A DNA stretch of 50,012 nucleotides, from positions 1 to 50,012 of the forward strand of contig JAEYWA010000079.1 of assembly GCA_023431385.1 (NCBI GenBank), in the 5' to 3' direction. The translations under genes and the position numbers were made by a program. Shown here one piece after another: positions 28,526 through 37,287 of the stretch. This stretch comes from Bacillota bacterium. GTDB lineage: Bacteria; Bacillota; Clostridia; Acetivibrionales; DSM-1351. The first letter of the stretch is position 1. Every line of letters begins with the position of its first letter. Below the pieces are notes generated by a model that was given only the letters and a program-made list of their open reading frames with translations, was not told where the DNA came from and did no database searches.

Positions 28526-29395
28526 CTATTCTCCTTCCACGGGTTTAATTCTATCCCTGGAAGGGGGGTGGCCGTAATGTTTTTTATAGAGCCGGCAAAA
28601 ATAGTTACTATTGCAGAATCCAACAAGATCGGGAATATGGGTAATTGGAATATTGGTGCCTGCAAGAATTCTTCTGGCTCTCTCCAGCCGGAACAGTGTA
28701 AGGTATTCAACAAAGGTTTTTCCGGTGTAGGCCTTGAAAAGCCTGCTGAAATGCTGAATACTCAAGTGGCAATACATGCTCATGTCGTTAACGGTAATCC
28801 TCTCACTGTAATGAAGACGCAAATAGTCCAGTGAGTACTTAATCAAGTGTGTTGAATCCGACGGCTTGCTAGCATTAAAAAATGCAGGTGGCAGGTTTTC
28901 TAAGAGTACTGAAAAAAATACTATCATTTGACTTTTAATCCTGGCCCTGTAACCCATTCTTTTCTGAACATTTTCCTTTTGCAGTTCATGTACCAGTGAC
29001 AGACACTTATTATAAGCCATATCCTTTTCAGAAAGGTGAACCGGCGGGCACAATCCTATTGACATAAATGGAGTCAATACCTCTGAAACATGGGGATCTG
29101 CACCAAGCCCATCAAATAGACTTTCTCCGGCTAGTACTGCGCAATAGCTACAGGAGCCCTGAGGAAAAATGCTGTGAAGGCTTCCTGGGGGGATGATTAT
29201 CAGTTGGTTTTCGGAGACCACAAAGCTTGAGCCGTTGATATATACCATACAGCTGCCTTTCTCTGAAATTACTGCTTCAAAGTGGTTATGCCAATGGGGA
29301 AGAGTATTGGAGTTTTTCATATAAAAGCAGTTAAACGGAAAGGTAATATCTTCGAAATTTGTATGTTCAAAATTGCCAGCATTAGTAAACTCCAT
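28526..29395 (-). CDS. AraC-family transcriptional regulator with cupin sensor (GH31-linked)
   Basis: 289 residues: N-terminal cupin at about 30-110 (LPHWHNHFEAVISEKGSCMV; IIIPPGSLHSI) and a C-terminal double helix-turn-helix at about 190-285 (MSMYCHLSIQHFSRLFKAYTG; LVGFCNSNYFCRLYKKHYG). AGGAGA precedes the ATG. It is divergent from the GH31 gene across 136 bases, the usual place for an AraC activator and its target. Its 3' end is only 16 bases from the convergent GH4 stop. Confidence 0.85.
   Translation of the reverse strand: MEFTNAGNFEHTNFEDITFPFNCFYMKNSNTLPHWHNHFEAVISEKGSCMVYINGSSFVVSENQLIIIPPGSLHSIFPQGSCSYCAVLAGESLFDGLGADPHVSEVLTPFMSIGLCPPVHLSEKDMAYNKCLSLVHELQKENVQKRMGYRARIKSQMIVFFSVLLENLPPAFFNASKPSDSTHLIKYSLDYLRLHYSERITVNDMSMYCHLSIQHFSRLFKAYTGKTFVEYLTLFRLERARRILAGTNIPITHIPDLVGFCNSNYFCRLYKKHYGHPPSRDRIKPVEGE
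28533..28564. terminator. Hairpin at the GH4/AraC convergence, inside the AraC coding end
   Basis: CCTTCCA-C-GGG (28533-28543) pairs with CCC-TGGAAGG (28555-28564), leaving one bulged C. With only 16 bases between the two stops, the GH4 transcript must end inside the opposing gene, and this hairpin is the best candidate. It has no T-run. Confidence 0.3.
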
Positions 29396-29444
29396 CGAGA
29401 TCTCCTGAATCTATTATAAATGTTCAAATAAGACAGATAAATGG

Positions 29445-29473
29445 TTGAATTAGTAGTATTTTAATTATATTTT
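29445..29473 (+). promoter_or_regulatory. Candidate promoter of the GH31 gene
   Basis: TTGAAT (29445-29450) and TATTTT (29468-29473) are 17 bases apart, giving a leader of about 50 bases before the GH31 ATG. It lies in the divergent region shared with the AraC gene. Confidence 0.4.
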
Positions 29474-29531
29474 AGAATTTAAAATGATAATATCATACAA
29501 ATATTATTACGTCAAACAAGGAGGAAAGCAT

Positions 29532-31907
29532 ATGTTGCAAGTAATCAAACCTAAACAGGCAAAAGTCACCGGAGTTCAGAGAAGTGAAGGTGCTCTTATT
29601 CTCAATACTGAAAATGGTTTACTGAAAATAGAGCCTGTAAATGCCAATATAGTTAGGATTGTGTATACACTGGCTGATAAATTCTCTGCTGTAAGGGGCC
29701 TTGGAATAGAACCCTGGAAAGTATTTGAAGGTTGGGAATTCAAGGAGGATGAACAAACAATACTACTTGACACTTCCGAGCTGCAGCTTTTAATCAGGAA
29801 ATCCGACAGCCGTATGACATATTTCGATGGAAAAGGCAGACGTCTGACAGGTGAACCTGAGAAGAACGGCAAGGAGCTGTTTCCTTTTGATTCCTTTAAA
29901 ACCATATTAGATGATACGGCTGTTGTAGAGAAAATTGAGACTCCCGACGGTGTAAAGGAAGTAGTACTTGATTCAAAGAAGAGATATGACCGTCAGCTTT
30001 ACCATACAAGGCTTCATTTTGAATGGGATAAGGATGAAGCTCTGTACGGCATGGGACAAAATGAAGAAGGCTGTCTGAATCTGAGGGGAACCCGCCAGTA
30101 TATTCATCAGGCCAACATGAAAATAGCCATGCCGTTTCTCATGTCTACCAACGGTTACGGAATACTGCTGGATACATATGCTCCGGTTATATTCAGCGAC
30201 AATGCCTTTGGTTCATACCTGTACAGTGAAGCATCGGAAGAGCTGGATTACTATTTTATCAGGGGAGAAAGCTTTGACCAAATTATTGGGGGCTACCGCC
30301 AATTGACGGGGAGGGCTTCCATGCTTCCGCTCTGGGCCTTTGGGTATATGCAGTCTCAGGAGAGATATGAAACCCAACAGGAGATTATTGACACGGTTAA
30401 GCGCTACCGTGAGCTTGGGGTTCCGCTGGACAGTATTGTACTTGACTGGCAGTCCTGGGAGGAAGGAATGTGGGGACAAAAAACCTTTGATACAAGCCGT
30501 TTTCCCGATGCCCAAAGTATGACCGACCAACTTCACCAGTTGGGTGCTCACCTCATGATATCAATTTGGCCTATTATGGCGGAGCATTGTGAGAATTACA
30601 AGGAAATGAAAGCCAACAACTGCTTGTTCCAGCGTTCTGAAATATATAATGCGTTTAGTTCTGAAGCAAGAAAATTGTATTGGAAGCAAGCCAGAGAAGG
30701 TTTGTTCTCAAAGGGAGTGGATGCCTGGTGGTGTGACTCCAGTGAACCGTTTACTCCTGAATGGAACAATTCTGTGAAACCTGAACCGGATCAGAATATG
30801 GCTGCTTTTCATAACACCTGTAGAACATATATGGATGAGGTGTATACGAATGCATACCCATATATGCACGCCAGGGCAATATATGAGGGACAGAGGGAAA
30901 CCGATGGGCAGAAAAGGGTTGTCAATCTGACAAGAAGCGGCTATACAGGTATTCAAAAGTACGGAACTATCCTGTGGTCAGGTGATACCTGTGCCAAATG
31001 GTCAACTTTTAAAAAACAGATTGTCGCAGGGCTGAATTACTGTGCATCAGGTTTGCCGTACTGGACCCTGGATATAGGAGCATTTTTTGTTAAACAGGGA
31101 CATATGTGGTTCTGGGACGGAGATTATGAAGGCGGCTGCAGCGACTTGGGTTATAGAGAGCTTTATACAAGATGGTACCAGCTGGGTGCTTTCCTGCCGG
31201 TATTCAGGACCCATGGCACCGACTGCAGGAGGGAGATATGGAACTATGGTAAAAAGGGAGAAAGCTTTTACGATGCCATAGAGAAGATAACACACTTAAG
31301 GTATCAGCTCATGCCATATATTTATTCACTGGCAGGTATGGTTTCTCAAAAACACAGCACAATTTTAAGAGTGCTTGCTTTTGATTTTATAAACGATGAA
31401 AAGGTTTATGACGTTGACGACCAGTTTATGTTTGGTCCCAGCCTGATGATTTGTCCGGTAACTGACCCCATGTACTATGAAGCAAACAGCAAGCCTATTG
31501 AAGGAGCTTCAAAGACAAGGAAAGTATACCTGCCCGCAGGCAGTGACTGGTATGATTTCTGGAGTGAAAAGAGGTTTAAGGGAGGGCAGACTATTGAAGC
31601 CCAGGCCCCTATCGATAGAATTCCTGTATACGTTAAAGCAGGGTCAATTCTGCCTATGTCTGAAGAGATACAACATACCGGACAAATGAGGGATGATTGG
31701 TTTAAGCTGGTTGTATACCCGGGAGACGACGGAAGCTTTACGCTTTATCAGGATGAACGGAATGGATATGGTTATGAAGAAGGCAAATTTGCCACAACCG
31801 AATTAACCTGGTCGGACAGTGATGGCAAGCTTACAGTCCACCCTCGGGAAGGGGAATATCCGGGTATGCCTGAAAAAGTTACTTTTGAACATAGGATTGT
31901 GGGATAA
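29532..31907 (+). CDS. Glycoside hydrolase family 31 enzyme, probable alpha-xylosidase/alpha-glucosidase
   Basis: 791 residues. An N-terminal beta-sandwich (about 1-240) carries ALYGMGQNEEG, followed by the catalytic barrel. The nucleophile is Asp402 in DAWWCDSSEP and the acid/base is probably Asp485 in WSGDTCAKW (GH31 family knowledge; positions by count). C-terminal beta domains include PVYVKAGSILPM and a final DUF5110-like part (YPGDDGSFTLYQDE). GH31 enzymes remove alpha-linked xylose or glucose; the DAWW variant of the motif suggests alpha-xylosidase, but this is not proven. No signal peptide is visible. I chose the ATG at 29532, directly behind GGAGG; a longer reading would include that ribosome site. 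Confidence 0.88.
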   Translation: MLQVIKPKQAKVTGVQRSEGALILNTENGLLKIEPVNANIVRIVYTLADKFSAVRGLGIEPWKVFEGWEFKEDEQTILLDTSELQLLIRKSDSRMTYFDGKGRRLTGEPEKNGKELFPFDSFKTILDDTAVVEKIETPDGVKEVVLDSKKRYDRQLYHTRLHFEWDKDEALYGMGQNEEGCLNLRGTRQYIHQANMKIAMPFLMSTNGYGILLDTYAPVIFSDNAFGSYLYSEASEELDYYFIRGESFDQIIGGYRQLTGRASMLPLWAFGYMQSQERYETQQEIIDTVKRYRELGVPLDSIVLDWQSWEEGMWGQKTFDTSRFPDAQSMTDQLHQLGAHLMISIWPIMAEHCENYKEMKANNCLFQRSEIYNAFSSEARKLYWKQAREGLFSKGVDAWWCDSSEPFTPEWNNSVKPEPDQNMAAFHNTCRTYMDEVYTNAYPYMHARAIYEGQRETDGQKRVVNLTRSGYTGIQKYGTILWSGDTCAKWSTFKKQIVAGLNYCASGLPYWTLDIGAFFVKQGHMWFWDGDYEGGCSDLGYRELYTRWYQLGAFLPVFRTHGTDCRREIWNYGKKGESFYDAIEKITHLRYQLMPYIYSLAGMVSQKHSTILRVLAFDFINDEKVYDVDDQFMFGPSLMICPVTDPMYYEANSKPIEGASKTRKVYLPAGSDWYDFWSEKRFKGGQTIEAQAPIDRIPVYVKAGSILPMSEEIQHTGQMRDDWFKLVVYPGDDGSFTLYQDERNGYGYEEGKFATTELTWSDSDGKLTVHPREGEYPGMPEKVTFEHRIVG

Positions 31908-31923
31908 ATGAACAAAGCAAAGG

Positions 31924-31947
31924 GGCCGGGAAATGACAAGCCCGGTC
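31924..31947. terminator. Short GC-rich hairpin between convergent GH31 and kinase genes
   Basis: GGCCGGG (31924-31930) pairs with CCCGGTC (31941-31947), with one wobble, around a 10-base loop. It has no T-run on the rightward strand. It sits in a 75-base convergent gap and is the likely transcript end. Confidence 0.35.
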
Positions 31948-31982
31948 TCTGATTGCGATCACACCTTATAGAAAATCTAATA

Positions 31983-33758
31983 TTAAGATATTGGTATTTC
32001 AATATATATGGCGGTGCCAAGGTTATATTTGCTTCGTATACTCAATTTATATCTATCGCCATATTTCAGCTTAAGCCTTTTACTGGTGTTATACAGGCCT
32101 ATATGTTCGGAGTAATCATCTACTGATTCTAGTTTTCTCCTGATTTCATTCAATTTTTCAAGGTTTACTCCAATACCATTGTCGACTACTGATATTTTTA
32201 AGCTGGATCCTGATTTTTTTATTTTTACTTTAATGAGGCAGTTTTTATCTTTCTCTTTAATTCCATGATATATGGAGTTTTCTATCAAAGGCTGTAAAAA
32301 TAGATTTATAACCATATAATTCATTGCAGTATTCTCACAGTCCCAAATTACGTCAAATTTATCCTCATACCTGTATTTTTGAATTTCGATATAACTTTTT
32401 GTATTGCTGATTTCAGTTTCCAAGGTTACATTTTCGTGAGGATTTCCAAGAGCATATTTTAATATATCCGAAAGATTTTCAATCATGTAGTGTATACCTG
32501 ACAGTTTCTCTATCAGAATATCTTCACGAAAGGTTTTTCTCATGAGCTTCAGGCTTTCCCAGTTAACTGTTTCGAGTGTATTTAGCAGGAAGTGAGGATT
32601 CATTTGTGATTGTAATGCCAGAAGTTCCAAAGCCTCCATTCTGTACTTTTTTTCGGAAAGCTGAATTTTTAAGTAACTTTGTTCTATAAATGTCTTAAGT
32701 ATATTATGAATAATATATCCGTATTCATCTTTAATTTTATCTGGAGGAGGAGGCAGTGTTAAGCCTTTTTCGGCAGAAGATAAAATGGAAACAATATTTG
32801 AAACCTGTCTATAGTTTTTATGCGTCAGATAATAGATCAATATAAAGCCGAAAACAAAAGCGATAACCATAACCGTTAAGGCATAAGTAGTTAATTTTAT
32901 TGGCATTTCGTAAAGGGTGCTTTGAGGAATTAAGGATATATATTTCCATTTATAGTTGCTTGATATTAATTGGTTTGCAGTATACTTAGCTGATTTAGTA
33001 TCAATAGTAAATATGGAGTCATTGACTTCAGCTATTTTGGGAAGGTAATTTTGAAACATGTTTGAGTCATTTTTATTACTGAAGATCACACTGTTTTTTT
33101 CATTCACTATAAATATTCCTTGATCCGGCAGAGTTGTAAGTGAAGCAAGGGTATTATTAAAATAATCGGCAAGTATATTTAGGACAATTACTCCCTTAGT
33201 ATTATCAAGCCTTCGATAAATAGAAAGGATTTTTGTGTTGTTTTTTTCAAAACTGCGATTTTTTATGCTTCTAAGTTCAGTCCATGATCTGGTGTCTATA
33301 TCTTTTGATTTGTAGATTTCATACCAGGATTTATCCATTGATTCTCTAATAGAAACAAGACCTTCATTAGATGAAAAAACCAAATCTTTGTCATTTTCAA
33401 GGTAAACATAAATTGAGTGAATATAAGGTTTGGAATTTGCGGGTGCTCTAATAAAGCCATCTATAAGACCATAGGAATTTAACCTGTCCAAGGTCATATT
33501 ATTCTCACCTATCAGGGACTTCATTGTTAAAATGGCTTTATCGTTATTGTTAAAGAAAATCATTTGCTGAGCGATCTCATCCATTATCAATTCAACATTT
33601 TGCTGTATTTGCTTAAGAAGGGTCAAATTATTCTTATCAATATCATTAATTATAAATTTCTGAGTTGATATGATGGTAAAAGTTACAAATAAAAACAGAA
33701 GAACTAAAAATGGAGAGATAAACAATATAAAATTCTTTATGAAGAAATATTTTTTCAT
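31983..33758 (-). CDS. Sensor histidine kinase, YesM type (third system)
   Basis: 591 residues: membrane segments near 8-30 and 283-306 flank the extracytoplasmic sensor. The kinase core has phospho-acceptor His389 (QSQMNPHFLLN), N box IENSIYHGIKE and G box VDNGIGVN. The linker between the second membrane segment and the His box has only a weak HAMP-like pattern. It follows its response regulator by 26 bases, so the order is regulator then kinase, the reverse of the other two systems here. Both diverge from the third importer operon, which they probably control. Confidence 0.88.
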   Translation of the reverse strand: MKKYFFIKNFILFISPFLVLLFLFVTFTIISTQKFIINDIDKNNLTLLKQIQQNVELIMDEIAQQMIFFNNNDKAILTMKSLIGENNMTLDRLNSYGLIDGFIRAPANSKPYIHSIYVYLENDKDLVFSSNEGLVSIRESMDKSWYEIYKSKDIDTRSWTELRSIKNRSFEKNNTKILSIYRRLDNTKGVIVLNILADYFNNTLASLTTLPDQGIFIVNEKNSVIFSNKNDSNMFQNYLPKIAEVNDSIFTIDTKSAKYTANQLISSNYKWKYISLIPQSTLYEMPIKLTTYALTVMVIAFVFGFILIYYLTHKNYRQVSNIVSILSSAEKGLTLPPPPDKIKDEYGYIIHNILKTFIEQSYLKIQLSEKKYRMEALELLALQSQMNPHFLLNTLETVNWESLKLMRKTFREDILIEKLSGIHYMIENLSDILKYALGNPHENVTLETEISNTKSYIEIQKYRYEDKFDVIWDCENTAMNYMVINLFLQPLIENSIYHGIKEKDKNCLIKVKIKKSGSSLKISVVDNGIGVNLEKLNEIRRKLESVDDYSEHIGLYNTSKRLKLKYGDRYKLSIRSKYNLGTAIYIEIPIS

Positions 33759-33784
33759 ACATTATCACAACTCCTAACTTATTA

Positions 33785-34546
33785 TCAGAGAGGCTTTTCC
33801 CTGTATTCTCTCGGAGTTATACCATAATAGTTCTTGAAAGCTCTGGAAAAGTTATGCACGTTATCATATCCAACCAGCATACCGACCTCGTAAGTTTTGT
33901 ATTTGACATCTCTTAGCAACTCGGCAGCCCTTTCAAATTTAACTGATAATACATATTCTGAAAAATTCTGACCAGTTCTTTGTTTGAAAAATCTGCTGAA
34001 ATAGTATGTGTTCATATGAATTAGTTCAGCAGCCTTTTTTAAGTTTGCATCTTTGTAATTTTCGATAACATAAGTTTTTGCAGTATTGATTATTTTGTCA
34101 TAATAACCCATTGGCTTCACCACTTCAGGGGGGTAGTTTTTGTCAACTTTATGTTTTGGTCTGCTTTTTTCCAAATCCAATTCATCTTTGATCTTAGTAA
34201 ACGTATTTAACAGTTCATTAAATTTTGTAGGCTTGATTATGTAATTTCGGACTCCGTATACTATAGCTTTTTGTGCATATTCAAAATCCTTATAAGCACT
34301 TAAAAATACCACCTTTGTTTTATTTCTTTGTTCATAGAGCATGCTAGCAAGCTCTATGCCAGACATTATAGGCATTTTAATATCACATAAAACAACATCT
34401 ACCGGGTGGTGAGAAATGTAATCGAGAACTTGTTTACCATTTTCACCCTCAGCAACAACTTCGAACCCGAAAGTATCCCAGGGTATATAGTTAACAAGCC
34501 CATCTCTGATTTTTGCCTCATCATCGGCAATTAATAGCTTATACAT
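33785..34546 (-). CDS. Short response regulator with AraC-type DNA-binding domain (third system)
   Basis: 253 residues, less than half the length of the other two response regulators here. The receiver has ADDE, Asp55 (LCDIKMP) and Lys in IIKPTK. A linker of about 30 residues then leads straight to the AraC double helix-turn-helix (about 155-250: AAELIHMNTYYFSRFFKQRTG; VGMLVGYDNVHNFSRAFKNYYG). The long middle region of the YesN type is absent. I chose the ATG at 34546, preceded by AAAGGGGA; a start ten codons earlier lacks such a site. Confidence 0.88.
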   Translation of the reverse strand: MYKLLIADDEAKIRDGLVNYIPWDTFGFEVVAEGENGKQVLDYISHHPVDVVLCDIKMPIMSGIELASMLYEQRNKTKVVFLSAYKDFEYAQKAIVYGVRNYIIKPTKFNELLNTFTKIKDELDLEKSRPKHKVDKNYPPEVVKPMGYYDKIINTAKTYVIENYKDANLKKAAELIHMNTYYFSRFFKQRTGQNFSEYVLSVKFERAAELLRDVKYKTYEVGMLVGYDNVHNFSRAFKNYYGITPREYREKPL

Positions 34547-34770
34547 AACAATCCCCTTTATATTCTTGGTATACATAAAGCTAGATTATATTCATCATTA
34601 TAAGATATTTTATATATATAATCAATTGAATAAGTATGGAACAAGCTTAATAGATTGTTTAAAATAAACACCTGCAATCGTTTAGAATAGATAGATGTAA
34701 CCTGGTAAAAACATCGTAATAAAGTAAAATGTTGATACAAAAAGTTAAATTTTGAAGTTTCATTTGAGAA

Positions 34771-34800
34771 TTGGTGAATTTATGATAACATTTGTAAAAT
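34771..34800 (+). promoter_or_regulatory. Candidate promoter of the third importer operon
   Basis: TTGGTG (34771-34776) and TAAAAT (34795-34800) are 18 bases apart. Transcription would start near 34807, leaving a leader of about 80 bases that includes the two palindromes. Confidence 0.4.
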
Positions 34801-34822
34801 CACATATATTTTAATCAGTATT

Positions 34823-34855
34823 GTATAGTACTATACTAAAAAAGCGAGGTACCTC
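34823..34855. promoter_or_regulatory. Two exact palindromes in the importer leader
   Basis: GTATAGTACTATAC (34823-34836) and GAGGTACCTC (34846-34855) are both perfect and 9 bases apart. They lie between the candidate promoter and the binding-protein start, and could be operator sites or small RNA hairpins. No matching sites were seen elsewhere in the window. Confidence 0.35.
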
Positions 34856-34889
34856 AGGCTTCATACTAACAAATTAACAGGAGGATTTT

Positions 34890-36278
34890 ATGAAAAAAAT
34901 TGTAAAGGTCATTTGTTGTTTTTGCTGCTTTTTTCTTGTAAGCAGTTTGTTTTCTGCCTGTTCTTCAAATCAAAAGACAGATGTCGGTATGACGGATACT
35001 CCAACGACCACCGAAACTACCACCGCAACTACCACCGATAAAACAAGTACTGATTCAAAAAAAGTTGATTTAAGGTTTTCATGGTGGGGAGGCGATGCTC
35101 GCCATCAGGCAACCCTTGAATCACTTAAAATCTACATGGATAAAAACCCTAATGTAAATATTTCAGCCGAATATACAGGTGATATGGGTGGATACCGTGA
35201 CAAGCTTGCAACGCAAGTAGCAAGTGGCTCTGCTCCGGATCTTATACAAGTAGATGTAACCTGGTTGCCCGGTTATGCGGCAAAAGGAGATTTTTTTTCC
35301 GACATGTTGGAGCATAAAGACATTATTGATACCAAAAGCCTTGATCAGGATTTCATAAACAGATTCAGCATGTTTAATAATAAGCTCCTTGGCCTGCCTC
35401 TGGGAATCAATGCAGTAACATTCATGTATAATTCGGATTTGGTAAAGAAAGCCGGAATTAATATCACTCCTGATTGGGACTGGGATACATTCATCTCTGA
35501 AGGAAAAAAATTGCATCAGATGGACAGCAATTTATATTTCCTAAATATTGATTCACAATCACTTCATGAAAATATATTTTCAAATTATGTAAGGCAGCTC
35601 ACAGGAAATAAATTAGTAAATGATGACTATTCATTAGGATTTGACAAGCAATCTGCTTCTGAAGCCTATAAGTTTGTAAAGAAAATGTTTGAAGAAAATA
35701 TTTGTCAGCCTGCCAGTGAATCTACTGTTTACAATAAGGGAATTGACAAAAACCCAAAATGGATCGCCAATCAGTTTGCAGGTACTGTGAACTATGGGTC
35801 AAATATCGCTTTATTTAGGCCGGGACTGGGAGGAAAGACAGCAGATGCCGTAAACATACCGGTAGCTAAAAATGCGAAGAATTCATCAATTATAGTTAGA
35901 CCTCAGTCGTTTTTATGCATAAATAATAAGTCGGCAGAAAAGCAGGAGTGTGCCAAATTCGTAAACTTCTTCCTGAATGACAAGGAATCTCAGCTTGCGC
36001 TTAAGGATACAAGATCTGTTCCTCCTACAGAAACAGCAAGGAAAGTACTTGACGAGGCAGGGTTAATAGACTCTTTATCTGTAAAGGTAGTAGATCAAGC
36101 GCTTCCGAAAGCCGGCCTTGCAGACAATAATTTGTCAACAAACCAGCAGTTAAATGATGCAGGAGTAAGTGTAATGGAAAAAATCATGTTTGGTAAAGTA
36201 ACGCCTGAAGAGGCCGCTGACGAGATAATCAAACAATTTACGGATATTATAGACGATATGAAAGAAAACCAGAAGTAA
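34890..36278 (+). CDS. Extracellular sugar-binding lipoprotein (third importer)
   Basis: 462 residues. The lipoprotein signal is unusually rich in Cys and Phe and ends in LFSAC (Cys24). A Thr-rich flexible linker at about 34-56 tethers the mature domain. The body is a family 1 solute-binding protein (SWWGGDARHQATLESLKIYM; ASGSAPDLIQVDVTWLPGY). AGGAGG precedes the start. It is not a close relative of the tandem pair at 20.9-23.9 kb. The genes that follow suggest a galactose- or fucose-containing oligosaccharide ligand (inference). Confidence 0.9.
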   Translation: MKKIVKVICCFCCFFLVSSLFSACSSNQKTDVGMTDTPTTTETTTATTTDKTSTDSKKVDLRFSWWGGDARHQATLESLKIYMDKNPNVNISAEYTGDMGGYRDKLATQVASGSAPDLIQVDVTWLPGYAAKGDFFSDMLEHKDIIDTKSLDQDFINRFSMFNNKLLGLPLGINAVTFMYNSDLVKKAGINITPDWDWDTFISEGKKLHQMDSNLYFLNIDSQSLHENIFSNYVRQLTGNKLVNDDYSLGFDKQSASEAYKFVKKMFEENICQPASESTVYNKGIDKNPKWIANQFAGTVNYGSNIALFRPGLGGKTADAVNIPVAKNAKNSSIIVRPQSFLCINNKSAEKQECAKFVNFFLNDKESQLALKDTRSVPPTETARKVLDEAGLIDSLSVKVVDQALPKAGLADNNLSTNQQLNDAGVSVMEKIMFGKVTPEEAADEIIKQFTDIIDDMKENQK

Positions 36279-36297
36279 TCAGCTGAAATATCCCATT

Positions 36298-36330
36298 TAT
36301 CGAATGTTGCCTGATTGGCAGCATTCGATA
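36298..36330 (+). terminator. Intercistronic hairpin between binding protein and permease
   Basis: 36298-36311 pairs with 36317-36330 (14 bp with one wobble) around a 5-base loop, followed by the AT-rich TTTATT. It lies at the same operon position as the hairpin at 23964-24003 but shares no sequence with it. Partial termination or 3'-end protection of the binding-protein message is likely. Confidence 0.55.
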
Positions 36331-36363
36331 TTTATTAACACTTAGAAAGTTGGTTGAACTTAT

Positions 36364-37287
36364 ATGGCGATATCAAAGACAAAAAAGAGTACCAAAAAAG
36401 GTATAGGGTTGAAGGACGACATAAGGGCATTTTTTTATTTAAGCCCCTGGATTATTGGTTTTGCTGTCTTTCAATTATATCCATTAATTGCTTCACTGAT
36501 CTATTCTTTTACAAATCTGGATTTAATGAATGTTCCCAAATTCATTGGTATAAAAAATTATGCAGATATGTTTACAAAGGATCCTGATTTTATTATTTCT
36601 TTGAAGGCGACTATAAAATATGTTCTGTTTGCTGTGCCGGCAAAATTGGTTTTTGCACTTTTTATAGCAGTATTACTTAATATGAAAATAAGGGCTGTAA
36701 ACTTTTTTAGAACTGTTTATTATATTCCGTCAATAATGGGTGGGAGTGTTGCTGTGGCAATCCTGTGGAAAATAATGTTCGCGAAGGATGGCATCGTAAA
36801 CAAGTTTATTGCATATGTGCATATACCATCCATAGACTGGCTCGGCAGTCCGAATATTGCTATTTATACATTAGGGCTGCTGGTTGTATGGCAGTTTGGG
36901 TCTTCGATGGTTCTTTTCCTTGCAGGATTAAAACAGATTCCTAATGAGTTTTATGAGGCAGGAGTGGTTGACGGTGCTTCCAAGCCAAGGATGTTTTTCT
37001 CTATTACACTGCCCATGTTGACGCCTATTTTGTTCTTTAATCTTGTAATGCAGATGATAAGCGCTTTTCAGGAGTTTACATCAGCTTTTGTTGTTACGAA
37101 CGGCGGCCCCCTGAAGTCCACATATTTATACGGGATGAAGCTATATACTGAGGGATTCAGCCATTTTAAGATGGGTTATGCAAGTGCACTATCATGGGTC
37201 CTTTTTGCAATAATATTCGTACTAACGATTATCATATTCAAAACATCGGACAACTGGGTGTATTATGAAGATGGGGGTAAATTATGA
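36364..37287 (+). CDS. ABC sugar importer permease, MalF type (third importer)
   Basis: 307 residues with about six membrane segments and the EAA loop YEAGVVDGASKPRMFFSITLPML. No strong ribosome site precedes the ATG, so translation may be weak compared with the binding protein. It ends in an ATGA overlap with the MalG-type permease. Confidence 0.88.
   Translation: MAISKTKKSTKKGIGLKDDIRAFFYLSPWIIGFAVFQLYPLIASLIYSFTNLDLMNVPKFIGIKNYADMFTKDPDFIISLKATIKYVLFAVPAKLVFALFIAVLLNMKIRAVNFFRTVYYIPSIMGGSVAVAILWKIMFAKDGIVNKFIAYVHIPSIDWLGSPNIAIYTLGLLVVWQFGSSMVLFLAGLKQIPNEFYEAGVVDGASKPRMFFSITLPMLTPILFFNLVMQMISAFQEFTSAFVVTNGGPLKSTYLYGMKLYTEGFSHFKMGYASALSWVLFAIIFVLTIIIFKTSDNWVYYEDGGKL

Larger units (their letters stand above)
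34547..34889. other. Divergent control region between response regulator and third importer operon
   Basis: This 343-base gap has no gene. It contains a candidate catabolite-control site at 34673-34686 (TGCAATCGTTTAGA, one mismatch to TGNAANCGNNNNCA), a candidate rightward promoter at 34771-34800, and two exact palindromes at 34823-34836 and 34846-34855 upstream of the binding-protein ribosome site. It is AT-rich elsewhere. Targets of the response regulator should be here. Confidence 0.45.
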
